Shown here: piece by piece, positions 1 to 12,148 of the stretch
Position numbering within the stretch: the stretch's first letter is position 1
Layout of the letters: every line of letters starts with the position of its first letter
Source: Dermatemys mawii
Taxonomy: Eukaryota; Chordata; Testudines; Dermatemydidae
Length of the DNA stretch: 64,000 nt
NCBI GenBank assembly: GCA_007922305.1
Contig: ML677472.1
Location: 811,814 to 875,813, forward strand
Reading direction: 5' to 3'
Position numbers and translations under genes: made by a program
The notes under the pieces: model-generated
The model's database searches: none
The model's input: only the letters and a program-made list of their open reading frames with translations
Told to the model about the DNA's origin: nothing

Positions 1-1904
1 CTTGAAAGTCCTGTGACCTGTTGTCTGAGATGGATGACAAAACAACTTTTCGTTTCTGTTTATATCTTCTCCAAGTCCACTGACCCTGTTTCAAGAGGAG
101 GGGAGGCTTTCTGGGATTGTAGCCTCCATCCCCCATCGAGATGGTTAATTGGTCAATTTCTCCCATGATGACTTTGTTTACTTTGCTTATAAATGTCCTT
201 TTCAGTGTCTTAGGTCACACCTTGCTTAATTTACCCTGGAGACAAAGTCAAGCTGCAAAAACACATTCCTTTGTTTGAGACAGGTGGCACTTAGGCATGG
301 TCTGCCAAACACATTTAAGAAATATATTTCCAGCACACATCTCTATTTCTTTATACAGCATCCATCCATACATCATGACATTATATTAATGAGCAGCATG
401 TTAGCAGTTTGCATAAAACATCTTGTATACCACCTTTTAGATACAGATTATGAGTGAATTGGAGCAATGAGAGTGTCAGGCCCGATGAGAGTTCTGGTAT
501 GGTGTGCCCTCTGCCCATTGGCTCGCTGGCTCACAGGAGGGAGGCAAAATGAACACACATGATGAAAGACAATAATGTCACTTACTTAAGGGCCTTTTGG
601 GGGAATTTTTATTTTGTATGAAATTTCTAGGGAATGTCTCAGTGTTTATTTCAAAAATTAAAAAATGGTGGAAAATCAGTACAAAAAAATAACTTGGTAG
701 TTTTCTGAGGAAATATCAGGGAAATATGACTCTCTTCTCCTAGGATTTTTTTTTTGTCTATTTGTTTTTTAACTTTCAATCCCCCCTTAACCCTCCCATA
801 TGTTCTGAAATGTATGCAGATGAAGTTTTTTGTTTTCAACCCATTTTATAATAAAAAGTAGTTCACTACCTTTATTTTGCTTTGACTATTGATGACTATC
901 TGCACTATCTGTAAAGCTGGTAATGTGTATGTGGTGGGTGTGGGATTGACACCAATACATACACCACAACTCAAATTGTTCCATTGCTTTTGACCTGGCT
1001 TCCCACTCTGGAAGGAGAGGTGGTGGCTTAGTTACCGTACCAGGCTGATATTTCTCCTGGAGCAGGGAGATGGAATTCCAGCACATCTAAAATTTGGATA
1101 AAAATTGTTAAATACGGAGTAACGTTTTTTGTAAAACTCAGCAAATGTTCATTTAAAAAATAAGTATAAACCAAAGATGAAGATCCTTGTACTTAATGCA
1201 CGATTGAAAGATGCTCCAATGCTACAGTAATGGGCATGGTATATGAATTTGTATAGAAGGGAAGAGAAGAGGATGGGGATGGGGGTATCTTTTAACTGCT
1301 ATCTAATGTGTTCCTATAAATAATGTCCATTTATCCTCTTGATTTTAAAGGAAAGTCTGGAGTTTGGATGGCAGTTAGAGCCATCTCTGGAGTTAGGATT
1401 ATTCCATTGCTGGGTTTTTAATCATTACCACACAACTGATGGAACGTTCATTCTCCATCCAGCACCCTATTGAACAACCTGCAATACCAAGAGGTGACAT
1501 TTTGCAATTATTATTTGTTGGTGGTTCAGACTCCATCTCACTCCCATATGAACTCTTATGCACTTTGTGAAAGAAGCATCATTCCTGGAATAAATTTTTA
1601 AAAAGGATTCAATATGAAAGAGCAAAAATTCACAATGAAGAAATATTAAGAATAAAAAAGCAGGACAAATTCCAGGTAAGCTGGTCAATGAAATATTACA
1701 GAGAAAATCCAGACCCCGTCTCAGTCACACTTATATTTCTTGCAACTACATAAAACCCCAAAATAAAAGGTGACTGAACTAGATCTATGGCAGGGGCTAT
1801 CTCTGATGCCCCCAGGCCCAGTTAGAATTTAGGAGAAAAAGAGTCTACACTCAGCATGTACATACAGCATTTACATCCTCACAGGATATTTGATTGGAAC
1901 TCAA
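1..1904. other. 3' flank and probable 3' UTR of the receptor gene
   Basis: No coding exon is seen here. On the minus strand the first canonical AATAAA after the stop codon is at about 871-876, which would give a 3' UTR near 1 kb; this is only a candidate. The sequence is AT-rich with no recognised repeat. Confidence 0.3.
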
Positions 1905-2035
1905 TCATTCTTCCATTGATGTCTCATGGATGCCAGCTTCAACATCATCATAACTTGGATCTCCAGGAGACGGGAATGGGCCGTCTCTCTCAGTCCCTGA
2001 GGCCCCTTCACTTCTTACGGAGTGCAGATTCCAAT
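1905..2035 (-). CDS. Receptor cytoplasmic tail, last coding exon with stop
   Basis: The minus strand reads a pyrimidine-rich acceptor ending TTCAG at 2037-2036, then 42 codons and TGA at 1907-1905. The entry is phase 1, matching the donor at 4834. The peptide ends with SYDDVEAGIHETSMEE. A YDDV-type motif close to the C-terminus is also a feature of WC1 tails, as I recall them. It is rich in Ser, Gly and acidic residues and has no hydrophobic segment. The reading frame is intact. The acceptor was chosen because it is the only AG that opens the frame before an upstream in-frame stop. Confidence 0.75.
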
Positions 2036-4011
2036 CTGAAGATGTCAAAGGAGGCACATTTCAGCCAATATATCTCTTCAACACCCGTGGGCACTCACCT
2101 AACATGAGTGAACAGCCTATAGTATGGACTGTGAATTATCTCCTCTGTGACTCTGATTGGGGTCTGGACAAGTTTAATCCATTATGCCATTCTGTTCCAC
2201 AAAGAAAACATCTGGGAGTAGATTCTCTCCATGCTGAGATCTGCCAGGTGCAGAAGTGTGGGGATGTCAGTGACTTGGTGACACCTCCCTGATGCTTCAG
2301 TAGGGACTGTTCTAACTCATGATGGCTGGCATAGTCCCTAAGGCGACATATGCCATATGAGACCTGGTGGGGAGGAGCAGGGCAGGGTCCCTACTCCAGG
2401 GAACATGCACGGGCAAGTAAACCAAAAGGGGAGGATGTCATAGAGTTCATCCTGCCCACGCAATACATATTTGCATATTATTCTCATCAAGTACAATGAA
2501 ATGCACATTTCATCCCACCCAACTTTCCTCCGAGGTGCAAAGTGGGAGCTCAGCCCTCAGACTCGGACTGGGAGGTGCTCTGGTACAATGCTAACGGGGT
2601 CATTTGCATATTGAAGAGAGTGATTTCAAACCTGAAGCCAGGCCACTAACTAACCTCATCACAGGGCCCTATTCTTCCCATTACCATCCAGGGCACTGCC
2701 ACCTTGTTTGAGGCAAGACACTCGGGATCTGATCCTGCAAATCCACTCATGTAACTTTGCTGATCTGGACAGTCCCACTGAAGTTGGCACTAGGGTGGGG
2801 CTTGCAGGGGCTATAGCCACCCCAAAATTTGTCTTGGCATCCCCATAGCCACCCAGTAGCAGCTGCCACTCTCCAGTCGACTAGCTCTGAAGGCAGAGTG
2901 GAGAGAGTGGCAGCTGCTGGCTGGGTGTCCAGCTCCAGTAGCAGCAGAGAAGTAAGCCTGGGCAGGGTGCCACGGTGCCCAACAGCAGCCCCCAGACCAT
3001 GTCCCTGCCTGCCGAGATGCGTCATCCAGGGCTGGTGGATGGTCCAGGGTGCCCCACAGTGGCCTAGACTGCCCTGATCTGGCACAGGCTCCTCAGCCCC
3101 ACCCTCAAGGGCTCTGTTAGCCCAGAGCTAGGTCCCTCTGCTTGTACAGCTTTTAATGGCTGCAGTCAGCCGGTGCCTGGCACTGCCTGGCTCCAGCCTG
3201 CAGCCTGACATGGGAACAGGGCCACAGTGGGGACAGGGCCACAGAAAGGGGTGGAACCTCATAGTGAGGAAGAACACAGCACCACCACCACCATCCGTTT
3301 TCTGTCTGGCCCACCTCAGTCCCCCCACTAGGGAGAGGCTGGTGGCACCCTTGAGTCAGTGAGAATATTCATGCGATGAGAGTGACAAGTATGCTCCAGT
3401 GTTTGTAGGATTAGGGCCTTATCTAAGAATCATCATATATTTCAGTTCATTTAACGGTGTTTAGCAGAAGTCAGGGTGGGGATATAGCTGAGAACGTTAG
3501 TTTAACAATAGCTGTATTTTGGTGAAGTGACAGTGACCTCTAGTGGTCAGTAGAGGCTGTACCAGATTATTTACTCCCAATACATAGGTTCAGTAACACA
3601 TTCTATAATTTCTATATCAAATGTGTCCACACCACACTCAGAGAGAGGAGGCCCCTCACTACCATTGCTTTGTCCAGCATCACTTTCTTGCTGTACAACC
3701 CACATTCCCACTTGGAGATTGCTTCTGTGGGTCACTGGGAAACACGGACATTTCTAGCACTGCCATCTCCACGTGTTTGGAAATCAGGAGTAAGACCTCA
3801 AATATCATGAGATTGTCTTAAAAATCTTGAGGCTAATAAAACATTTTGGTTTCCTTTTGTTTTCTGTTTGTCTTCTGGTTCCTAAGCCTTTAGGTTAAAC
3901 TTGGTTCATGATTTGAGACTTCTTTCTGCACGAGGGCTAGAAAACTTCCTTTTTTAAACTGAAAGCTGAGATTCTCATGTAAGTCTAGGAGCTGTATCTT
4001 TTACCAAATAC
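2036..4011. other. Intron between the last two tail exons
   Basis: No gene is supported here. The stretch 2740-3350 is GC-rich and proline/serine-coding in several frames, like other GC-rich repeats in the window. The rest is unremarkable AT-rich intron sequence. Confidence 0.4.
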
Positions 4012-4777
4012 TGGGCAAGTCTACACTAGAAACTTAAGCTGGCCTATCTTAGGTCACTGATGCCACCACAGTAATTACTGTGATGGTTCATGTACACATT
4101 GCCCTCCTTCTGCCCGTCGTGCGGGTCCTCACCAGGAGCTCTTCCACTAACTTAAGAGGGTTAGTGTGGGGGGCTGAGTGCTGTGCAGCTCCCCACAAGG
4201 AGCCTGGCTGCCCCTGATCTTTTGGCTCCCCTCTGCTGGGAGCCAATTCCCCACTCCCTGCTGCCAGGAGCGTGGCTGGCTCCCTGGGCTCCTGGCAGGG
4301 AGCTCAGTGCCTGTACTCCAGGTGGCTCCTGGGAGCCCAGGCAGCAGCCTAGTTGGGAATGGGGAGCCAGACAGGTGCAGCCCGGCTGGGAGAAGGGAGC
4401 AGGGGAGCCTGGCAGGCACCGTCCAGCTTGGATTAGGGAACAGGGAGACTGGCTGGGAGCAAGGAACTTGGGGGCAGCCAGGCTCTACCTGGAGCCCCCA
4501 ACTGCCAACCCAGATTTTTTGTCAGTTTCATGGCTCTAGCATGGAGCCATGAAATGGACAAGAATGACAGCCAACAGCTGATATAAGTAAGGCAGTATCT
4601 ACACAGACACTGCGTCACCCTAACTGCACTGACATAAGCCCCACGCCTCTTGTGGAGACGGAGTTATTATGTTGGTGAAGTAGGGAACTTACATTAGCAG
4701 GAGCCAGGCTGTAGTGTGTACAGTGTCATAATGTAAGCTACCTTACATTGACCTTACTCTGTAGTGTAGACCAAGCC
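4012..4777. mobile_element. Non-autonomous DNA transposon (Harbinger-like ends)
   Basis: The left end reads GGCAAGTCTACACTAGA, and the reverse complement of the right end reads GGCTTGGTCTACACTACA, forming imperfect terminal inverted repeats. The interior (about 4140-4510) is GC-rich with repeated CTGGGAGCC-type words and has no transposase. Ends of this type (GTCTACACTA) recur at 14.8, 25.3 and 54.3 kb. The exact boundaries and target-site duplication are unclear. Confidence 0.5.
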
Positions 4778-4833
4778 ATAATGAGACTAGCAATCAAACT
4801 GCAAGAATTGCGACAGGGATTTTCCCCACTCAC

Positions 4834-4986
4834 CTTTCTGTGAATCCCTGTTCCTGTCACTTTCCCCAGGGGCCCAAGTAACTTCCTGGGCACACTGCCC
4901 TGAACCAGAATCATCTTCATGGTCAGAAACTTCTCTGACATCATCATAACTATCCCTTGGTTGATCTCCAGGCAAGGCAGGGCCCT
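4834..4986 (-). CDS. Receptor cytoplasmic tail exon (SYDDV)
   Basis: The acceptor TTTCAG ends at 4987 and the donor is GTGAGT at 4833-4832, giving 153 nt in phase 1 on both sides. The peptide contains DSYDDVREVSDHEDDSGSG, a tyrosine followed by an acidic/serine cluster. YDD-type tyrosines surrounded by acidic residues are a recurring element of WC1 and SCART tails. There is no frameshift or stop. Whether this tyrosine is phosphorylated or serves in endocytosis cannot be read from sequence. Confidence 0.8.
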
Positions 4987-5019
4987 CTGAAACAAAGATG
5001 GAATTAATGGTAATGAGAA

Positions 5020-5425
5020 TCATAGAATATCAGGGTTGGAAGGGACCTCAGGAGGTCATCTAGTCCAACCCACTGCTCAAAGCAGAACCAATCCCCAACT
5101 AAATCATCCCAGCCAGGGCTTTGTCAAGACTGACTTTAAAAACCTCTAAGGAAGGAGATTCCACCACCTCCCTAGGTAACCTATTCCAGTGCTTCAACAC
5201 CCTCCTAGTGAAAAGGTTTTTCCTAAGATCGAACCTAAACCTTCCCCACTGCAACCTGAGATCATTACTCCTTGTTCTGTCATCTGGTACCACTGAGAAC
5301 TGTCTAGATCCATCCTCTTTGGAACCCACTTTCAGGTAGTTGAAAGCAGTTATCAAATCCCCCCTCATTCTTTTCTTCTGTAGACTAAATCCCAGTTCTC
5401 TCAGCCTTCCACTGAACAGAGAAAT
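5020..5425 (-). mobile_element. CR1 LINE, 3' end
   Basis: The minus strand reads a decayed C-terminal reverse-transcriptase ORF (peptide [19 protein letters not shown]) and then the standard CR1 3' UTR, ending in the ATTCTATGATTCT microsatellite near 5020. It is truncated at its 5' end, as most CR1 insertions are. It sits directly beside the 4834-4986 exon. Confidence 0.9.
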
Positions 5426-6494
5426 AAATTATACACCAGGTAGAAAGGGCCCTGAGGTACTGACACTCCCACAATGATAAGAGATCAAAAATACTTTTCT
5501 TCTCCCCTCCGTCTCCCCCTCCCCCGCATACAACCACAGTGTCAGAGGAATTTTATACAGGTCACATTTTAAGGACTTGATGTGTTTGTAAATTGCTGGA
5601 TGGAGCCTAAAGCAGAAACCCAGTCGGGGATGTCGGAGACCTGGAAAGAGGTGGGTGGGGGTAGAGCCTATGTAAGAGGAAGATTTCTTCACTGTAATTT
5701 GTTGTTATACTAGTTATACATCAATTAGTAATTAGTAACAGATAAATGGTATTTTAATTTGTTCTAGCACCCACTTCCTACATTTTCGATTATGTTTAAA
5801 ATCTTGTTTTGTTCCATTTGCCTGACCTTGTCTGGCCCATAAACTGCCCTCGATTTGTAGTCTCTGGAAGCTGCACTTCCAGTTCAAGACAAGATATGGG
5901 TCTGTGAGTGAAATCTGTACATCCCTTCACCTATCATAGTGCATGTGAAACTCATGTCTAGATCAGTGGACTCAGCACAGGCAGGAATGATGGAGAGGGA
6001 CTGTTACTGTAGATCAGAGGGCTTTGCTCAGAGAGATTGTCCCCTAATATTGTGAGTAACATGCATATGAAAGTGAGGGCCAGGGATCAGTGCACACGAA
6101 AGTGCGGGCCAGGGATCAGTGACTAGAATTGGGTAGCATGGGAGAGGCAGAACAAGCTTCTTCTAGAGTCACCCTGGCTGGCTAATATGCCTCTATTCTG
6201 ACCTGCAGCACCACGTGCTTTGCTACTTCTTGGTCCTCTCAGTGCATCTCGGAACAAAAGCAGTCCACACAGCCATGCTTTATGGGAGAAGAGTTTGTCA
6301 AACATCTGCTTGCAGAAGGCTTGAGCCTGTGAAGTGCTGAGCACTCTGAGCTCCCACTGATCACAGCAGGACTGAAGACACTCAGAACCTTATGACAGCA
6401 AACCCATAAAGCACAAGTTTTGTCTCTACAAAGACAATATTATTAGCTTTTTCCTGGGCTAATGCTGCTCCCAGAAGGCAGAATCACTCCTCAC
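5426..6494. other. Intron without recognised content
   Basis: There is AT-rich sequence and a short tandem repeat of a 30-nt unit near 6070-6122 (AAGTGNGGGCCAGGGATCAGTG occurs twice). No exon was seen. Confidence 0.4.
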
Positions 6495-6584
6495 CTTGGT
6501 CATCTGGAGTCTGGGGGTCATCATTCAATGCAGGCTCCTCCACGTTATCATAATCCAACTGAGGTCCCCCGGAGGAAGTTCCCT
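6495..6584 (-). CDS. Receptor cytoplasmic tail exon (LDYDNVEE)
   Basis: The acceptor TTCCAG ends at 6585 and the donor is GTGAGG at 6494-6493. The exon is 90 nt, phase 1 on both sides, and open throughout. The peptide includes GGPQLDYDNVEEPALNDDP, a YDNV motif in an acidic, proline-rich setting. It is related in layout to the YDDV exons at 4834 and 1905, so these three may descend from duplication of one exon. The function is inferred from family resemblance only. Confidence 0.75.
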
Positions 6585-6770
6585 CTGGAACAGCAAACAC
6601 TACACTCAATTCCCTCTGAACACACCCAGTTTATGAGCAGGTTTCTAGTTCCCTATTAAGTGCCTGTTGCATTGGAGTCCAGGCTGTTTATCATGGCGTT
6701 TGTAGGAGAAGCCACAGGATGATCAAGGAGAAAAGGGAAAGACGTGGACATTCTGTAAACTAGGAGGGGT

Positions 6771-8019
6771 GTCACTGTGACAGGTTCTCCCCGAGGTGCC
6801 ACCTGGTTCTGGGGTCCCACTTAGCCCTCTGACTCACCCTCCTGGGCTCCCTCTCACACTGTGTTGCTGTGACAAGCTGCAGACCCACTCCAAGTCCTAC
6901 ACTTCCACCAGCATTCATGCAAGTAGGGACAAACCCAGCTGCAGTTACATGTAGACTCTCTGACCAGCCACTGTATGAATCAACAATAGAGAGGCTACAG
7001 CCAAAAAACCTGCCATCTTCCCAGTCTAGGACTCCAAAGCTGTACCATTCTGCCCTGGTCAAAACCCCGACCAGTATGAATTTATTATCCAGTTTGCCTC
7101 CCCATCAATGTACAGAGGAGATGCAAAAGCCTTTGTTCCTTTAGCTAAGATTTCCAAGCACTTCATTCCAATTCACTCATTTAGATAAAGAAAAAACAAG
7201 TTTACTACAAAAGATAGATTTTAAGTGATTATGTGATAACAGATCAAATCAGATTACCTAGCAAAAATGCAAACTAAGCTTAACATACTAGAAGGATAGG
7301 ATTTGATTTAACAATCTCTCATCCTGACTGATGCTGACTTGCAGATTCTCAAGGTACAAGCTGCACTTGCTTTACAGCCAGGAGTCCCCAGGTTTTCATA
7401 CACAGGCTAGAAATCCTTTTAGCCTGGGTCCAGCACTTCCCCCAGTTGAGTCTTCTGTTCCTTTAGGAGTCTTCTTGTTTCGGGAGTGAAGAACCACGTA
7501 TTATGTCATTTCTTGCCTTATATAGATTTAGCATATGGCAGGAGCCATATGTTTTAATCTTGGTTCCCAGGCCAGTTTGTGGAAAAATACAAAATGTATT
7601 CCAAAATGTATTCCAAAGTCATGTGGCTTGGTCACATGCCCTTGCATACCTTGCTGAGTCATAAAAGCCATAACTTACAGGCTGTCTGGAGCATTCTCAG
7701 AAAGTTTAAGCTATTCCACAGCCCATTGTCTTTGTTGATGAGCCATTGGCACTGTCTAACTTCCTCACTGCAGTACCTGAAAGGCTGGCTGTAGGTGTGT
7801 TCCAAAGTAAGCCCAATACAGATCCATTGTCAATATTTATAACATCAGATACAAAAATGATACATGCATACAAATAGGATAATCATATTCAGCAAATCAT
7901 AACTTTTCCAATGACCCCACCTTACATGACCAGTCTTGTACAAAATGCATCATAATTATGCCATACTCATATTATAATAATATCACTATGAAAAATATGG
8001 GGTGCAGTGTCACAGTGAC
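6771..8019. repeat. 1.25-kb interspersed repeat with CACTGTGACA-type ends
   Basis: The left end reads GTCACTGTGACA and the right end TGTCACAGTGAC. These words are inverted repeats but are also nearly palindromic themselves, so the terminal inverted repeat may be partly coincidental. The interior shows no intact ORF. It is probably a solo LTR or non-autonomous element; the class is not decided. Confidence 0.4.
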
Positions 8020-8631
8020 CTTTGCTTTCTCATAAAAATTTGGGGCCCATCCCCACTGAATCCAATAGCAACGTTGTCAAACCCTTCCACGGGTTTTGGA
8101 TCTGTGTTGGTGCTGAGCTAACACTGGACACACTGACTGGGAGACAGTAGCTGCTGCACCAGAACTGACCTTTGTGAATCCAAGTGAACTCTATAAACAT
8201 AGTGTAAATTCTCTTAGCTTATATGGGCTAGATTGTGATTTGGGCTTGTGTTCATGCCATGGAAGCAGGTGGGTAAGATCATGTGCACAGATTAGGGTTT
8301 TGTTTAATGCTCAGTGCCAAATGTGAAATTCAGATTCTTCCATTGCAAGCAAATATTCCTGGGTCCCATTCCTTGCAGATCCTCCCGCGAGGGAAGGTAC
8401 CATGAACAGAACACAGGAAAGGCCAGGATTTGATCACATATTTCCATCACAGCTTTCATCAGAAAACTTTGAAAGTCTAGTTAAATCTGATCCCATCATA
8501 AGGGATTTAATCAGTGCTGGGCCATGAAATCAAGTGAGGGGAAATGACAGCCTTTACAGAAAATGCTGTGGAAATTAAATTCTCCACCCAGATTTGAGTC
8601 TTTGTCTTTGTATGCCACTTTACCCCATTAC

Positions 8632-8715
8632 CTCGTTCTGATCCAGACTCGTTTTCCCCCTCACTGTCCCCGGTGTAATACTGCAGCTTTGTCACTGAAT
8701 CCTCTGCATAAGAGA
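8632..8715 (-). CDS. Receptor cytoplasmic tail exon (LQYYTGD)
   Basis: The acceptor CTCCAG ends at 8716 and the donor is GTAATG at 8631-8630. It is an 84-nt exon, phase 1 on both sides, with no stops. The peptide contains SYAEDSVTKLQYYTGDSEG and ends in a Glu/Ser-rich stretch. Tyrosines occur at the start and as a YY pair. The donor is weaker than the others but keeps phase. I know no precise counterpart in mammalian tails. Confidence 0.65.
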
Positions 8716-8719
8716 CTGG

Positions 8720-9299
8720 AGAGACAACAAATGAGATGTTATCAAAGTGAGAGCAGCTAAACTGACCTCTGGCTGATGCACCCATGTCCTAGAACAGGAT
8801 TTACAACATTCGTATATTTCAGGCAAAGCCAGGCTCTTCTACAGTTAAAGTGCAGCTCGTGGAGAAACTATGGTCTAACACAAGCTGTGGCTAAAATTAA
8901 TATTAACACCAATTTTTTTAAAAGAGCTATACAGATCGGTGAAAGAATTTCAAAATTGGTTTTCGCTCCTACTGAGTGAACCCAATAGTGTGAGAGTGAG
9001 ATTGATACAAAGAGAAGCTCTCACTCATATGTGCATTATATTAGGAAATTGCATCATTCCGTATTCAAAAGTTGTGCTGTGTGGACCTTGGATGCTCGTG
9101 ATCTCCCTGCATTCTGAAGAATACAGGCTGTGTTTACTGTTCATATGTCACACTTGAATAGATTTAGATTTAGGTTTTAACCCTACATTAATTTCGTGGA
9201 TAACAAAGACATCTTCAGATTGTAAGAAACACAAGTATGAAGAAGAAAACCAAAACTTTAAGTCAGAATGAAAGGAAGATTTTGATTCATTGTTAAAGG
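8720..9299. other. Intron sequence, no feature seen
   Basis: AT-rich sequence with only short open frames that resemble no family. Confidence 0.3.
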
Positions 9300-9576
9300 T
9301 GGCAAATCCCTGGGCCTTATCTGCAATGCATCATTCGCTCACCACAAAGCAAGAAACTTGAAAAGTCATTATGGAACTAGTCACAATACATTTTCATCTA
9401 AATACCCTTCTGAATCAGAATTAAGGAAAAACAAGCAGGCCACATTAAAAATATACCTAAACAGTCAACAGACACTACTTTCAGCTTTCAGTAAAGAAAC
9501 TGATACAACGACCAAAGCCAGTTTTGTTATGGCATGGAATAATGCACATGCTCACTTGTGTGAACCTCCCCTATAG
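9300..9576 (+). pseudogene. hAT transposase N-terminal fragment (BED-like finger)
   Basis: The plus-strand frame reads ICNASFAHHKARNLKSHYG and continues to a stop at 9576. This matches the C..C / KxxNLKxHYxxxH pattern of the degenerate BED-type zinc finger at the start of vertebrate hAT transposases and their domesticated relatives (EPM2AIP1, SPIN-DOC type). The downstream KYPSESELRKNKQ is also typical. The first zinc cysteine appears to be replaced by Leu, and the frame is closed a few codons upstream, so it is a relic. Confidence 0.6.
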
Positions 9577-9599
9577 TGCAAATGATTAGTTAATGTTTT

Positions 9600-10100
9600 T
9601 GCATAACTATATTTTAAGTAAAATTATTGGTTTAAGGCATAGATAAGAGAAATCCTTGTTTTAGTTACATAATGAGGTCAAAGACAAGCTTGTTCGAACT
9701 TAACTCTAGGATACAGCTCAAGACCAAAGCTGCTAGGACTTTTTAGCCCGACAGAACCAGACTATGCAGAAGCCAGAGCACAGACAACACGACCCTGACT
9801 AGCCATCAGGAGATGTCCATCTGTTTTATTGGGAGTGGTGAGCGTAAGATTCTTGGCGTATGTATTCTGTTGATTAGTTGCTAATTGTTAATAAATATTT
9901 CTACATGTTTAAGGATATTCACTGTGTCCTGAATCCATCTGGAATGGGTGTTAGCCCTGAGTCAACGGAGGGGTAGAGCCTCGAGCCCACGGAAGGATAA
10001 AGTTGGGTCCCTTATGCCCTGAATACCCAAGAGGATGTGGGGAGCCCTATATTATGCCCTGAGTACCCATGAAGAAGGGGAGGGGCAGAGTCACAAATTG
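9600..10100 (+). repeat. Possible solo LTR
   Basis: An AT-rich region contains AATAAA (near 9890) followed by GC-rich tandem phrases (CCCTGAGTACCCA-like at 9950-10070). This is an LTR-like R/U5 arrangement without flanking retroviral genes. The boundaries and the class are uncertain. Confidence 0.3.
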
Positions 10101-10208
10101 TACAGGTAACACCGCTTCTTAAAGCAAAATACTCCCTCTCCCCCCTCATGAATATAGGAGGAAGGGTAGCAACCTTTATGTATGCAGTAATAATACATGG
10201 AGTTACAC

Positions 10209-10399
10209 CTATCTCATAGAACTGGAAAGACCTTGATAGGTCATTGAATCCAGTTTCCTGCCTACACTAGGCAGGACCAAATATAGTCCCCTGACAGATT
10301 TTTCCCCCCCTCAGATCCCTAAATGGCCCCCTTAAGGATGGAACTCACAACTTTACATTTAGCAGGCTAATGCTTAAACCACCATGCTACCTCTCCCCT
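10209..10399 (-). repeat. tRNA-derived SINE, turtle Cry type
   Basis: The minus strand begins with a tRNA-like head: an A-box-like GGTAGCATGGTGGTTTAAGC, then a GTGAGTTCCATCC B-box. It ends in a CR1-like tail, TTCCAGTTCTATGAGATAGG. The combination of a Pol III head with a CR1-type 3' tail is that of the Cry SINEs described from cryptodiran turtles. The copy is diverged. It is a SINE rather than a tRNA gene, because the acceptor stem does not pair. Confidence 0.7.
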
Positions 10400-10439
10400 T
10401 AATAAATAGCATAAAATCCCCAGTAGCATAAAATGCCTC

Positions 10440-11215
10440 CTTGGCAGCTATACTGGATTGCCTTACCTGTAAAGGGTTAAGCAGTTCAAATAACCGAGTT
10501 GGCACCTGACCAGAAGGGCCAATAAGAAAAGAAGATACTTTCAAATCTGTGGGGGAAGGATATTTTTTTTTGTTGTTCTGTATGTTGTTCCCTCTCCAGA
10601 CAGATGGAGAAGCCAAGCAGGTACAATATCTCCTGAAACATATACCTGGAATAATCCCTCTAAAACCACTGAGAAACTGTGAGTAGGGCAAGGAAATGTA
10701 TTATATCTTGTTTTGGCTTGTGAATTTCCCTATGCTACAGAGGTAGCTTCATTCCTGTTTTTGTAACTGTGAAACTGAGCCCAGAGGGGAATCCTCTGTG
10801 TTTCAAATCTTTCTATTACCCTGTAAAGTTACCTTCCATCCTGATTTTGCACATGTGATTCTTTTACTTTTTTCTTTATAATAAAAGTTCTTCTTTTAAG
10901 AACCTGATTGATTTCAGGATCTTAGGACAAAGGGTCTGCTTGAGCTCACGTTGCTAAGGCAACTGGTTGGTATTTTAGTCTCAAGTCTCCCCAGGAAAGG
11001 GAAGGGTTTGGGGGATATATGGCAATGGGATAGGGATTCCAAGTAACCCTTCACTGAATTTTTGTGTAAATCAGTTGGTGGCGGCAGCAATATACCATCC
11101 AAGGACGAGAAAAGAAATTTGTGCCTTGGAGAAGTTTTAATCTAAGCTGTTAGAATATAAGGTTATGGGATCTTTCTTTGCAGGTCACCACATACTTACC
11201 CCAAAGTTCAGAGCG
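10440..11215 (+). repeat. Probable solo LTR, related to the one at 51.4 kb
   Basis: Shared phrases with the 51371-52164 element are ACCTGTAARGGGTTAAG near the left end, a RATAAAA...TTCTTTTAARAA block in the middle, and ACCCNARAGTTCAGAG at the right end, in the same order and spacing class. No retroviral genes lie between. It is diverged from the 51-kb copy, and its ends are approximate. Confidence 0.45.
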
Positions 11216-12067
11216 GGGAAGGAGAGGGGGCTCTGTCACCCCCACCTTGTTGAAAGATTAGGCCCCTCCCTTCTTAGGATCACAGCCTGTCACCAACTGT
11301 ATGCACTGACCATGCTCAAGAGAGCCTCACAATGTCCTAAACTGAGAGTAGCATGTTCCCAACTGATTGATACTGAGTCAAAATGGCACAAAGATTGAAG
11401 GGCCATGACTCAAAGTTACCCACATCTCCTGGGCTGATCTCTCCACTTAGGGGGCAGGAGGGAGCCAACCCAGCAGACCAGAGGCTGTGTTGGGAGGGGG
11501 ACATAGAACATCCCCTGTTTCAGCAGTTTTCAAATGATGCGGTAGCCTGGCCCCAGAAACAGTCACTTTCCTGACTCACAATTAGTTACACTCCAAGGCT
11601 ACGGGATGGGCAGATGGGACTGGCTGTCCTGAGAATAGGGTTGAGCAGAGTCTGCTGGAGAAGGGGGTCACCTAACCAGATGCAGCTTGCTGTTTTGTGG
11701 GCTCTGGGCCAGAGCAAGTGGGAGCCCCTCCCCACCCTTTCTATCAGTAGTCCCCTGCCCCTAGAGCTCCTGATGAGAAGCAGGAGTGCAGAGCAGTAAT
11801 ACAGAGTGAGGCAAGCCCTACACCGTGATCTCGTTCCCCATCAGGAGAGGCAGGCAGAGCATTGATTTTTCCAGGGCCTCCCAACTGGCCGGGGAGCCTG
11901 CGTCCTGTTGGTCCAGTGGCTAATCCGTCACTGCACCTACATGAGTTCAGTAGCTGGTCTCTCCACAGGCTCAACACCCACAGGGTTCACAAGCTGGTGG
12001 CTGAGGATATCTAGCTGTGGGTCATGGCCTTGAGATGGAAAGTTCAATAGGAATGAGACATACAGAC
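11216..12067. other. Intron, no confident feature
   Basis: A short phase-1 open segment ends at a GT near 11826 (peptide ALPASPDGERDH), but it lacks a convincing acceptor. Nothing else is recognised. Confidence 0.3.
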
Positions 12068-12148
12068 CTGAGTGACCCAATATCTGCTTCTCTCCCATCA
12101 GGTTATAATCAATCTCCTCATACACAGGATCTGAGGGTCTTGTGGCAC
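12068..12148 (-). CDS. Receptor juxtamembrane tail exon (YEEIDYNLM)
   Basis: The acceptor TTATTCAG ends at 12149 and the donor is GTCTGT at 12067-12066. The exon is 81 nt, phase 1 on both sides. The peptide contains DPVYEEIDYNLMGEKQ. The YEEI and DYNL motifs correspond to the YEEL-D-YLL segment of WC1, whose first tyrosine is the Src-family phosphorylation site needed for co-receptor signalling. Here the second motif follows after one residue, so it is not a canonical ITAM spacing. This exon is the strongest link to the WC1/SCART branch rather than to CD163 itself. Confidence 0.85.

Noticed and set aside
6771..8019. DNA transposon with 12-bp terminal inverted repeats
   Set aside because: The end word GTCACTGTGAC is itself palindromic, so the inverted repeat is weak proof; kept only as an unclassified repeat.
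10360..10399. tRNA gene-like A and B boxes
   Set aside because: The head is fused to a CR1-like tail and lacks a paired acceptor stem, so it is a SINE.
11826..11907. Possible extra tail exon (ALPASPDGERDH)
   Set aside because: Phase would fit with an acceptor at about 11908, but there is no pyrimidine tract and no resemblance to known tails.
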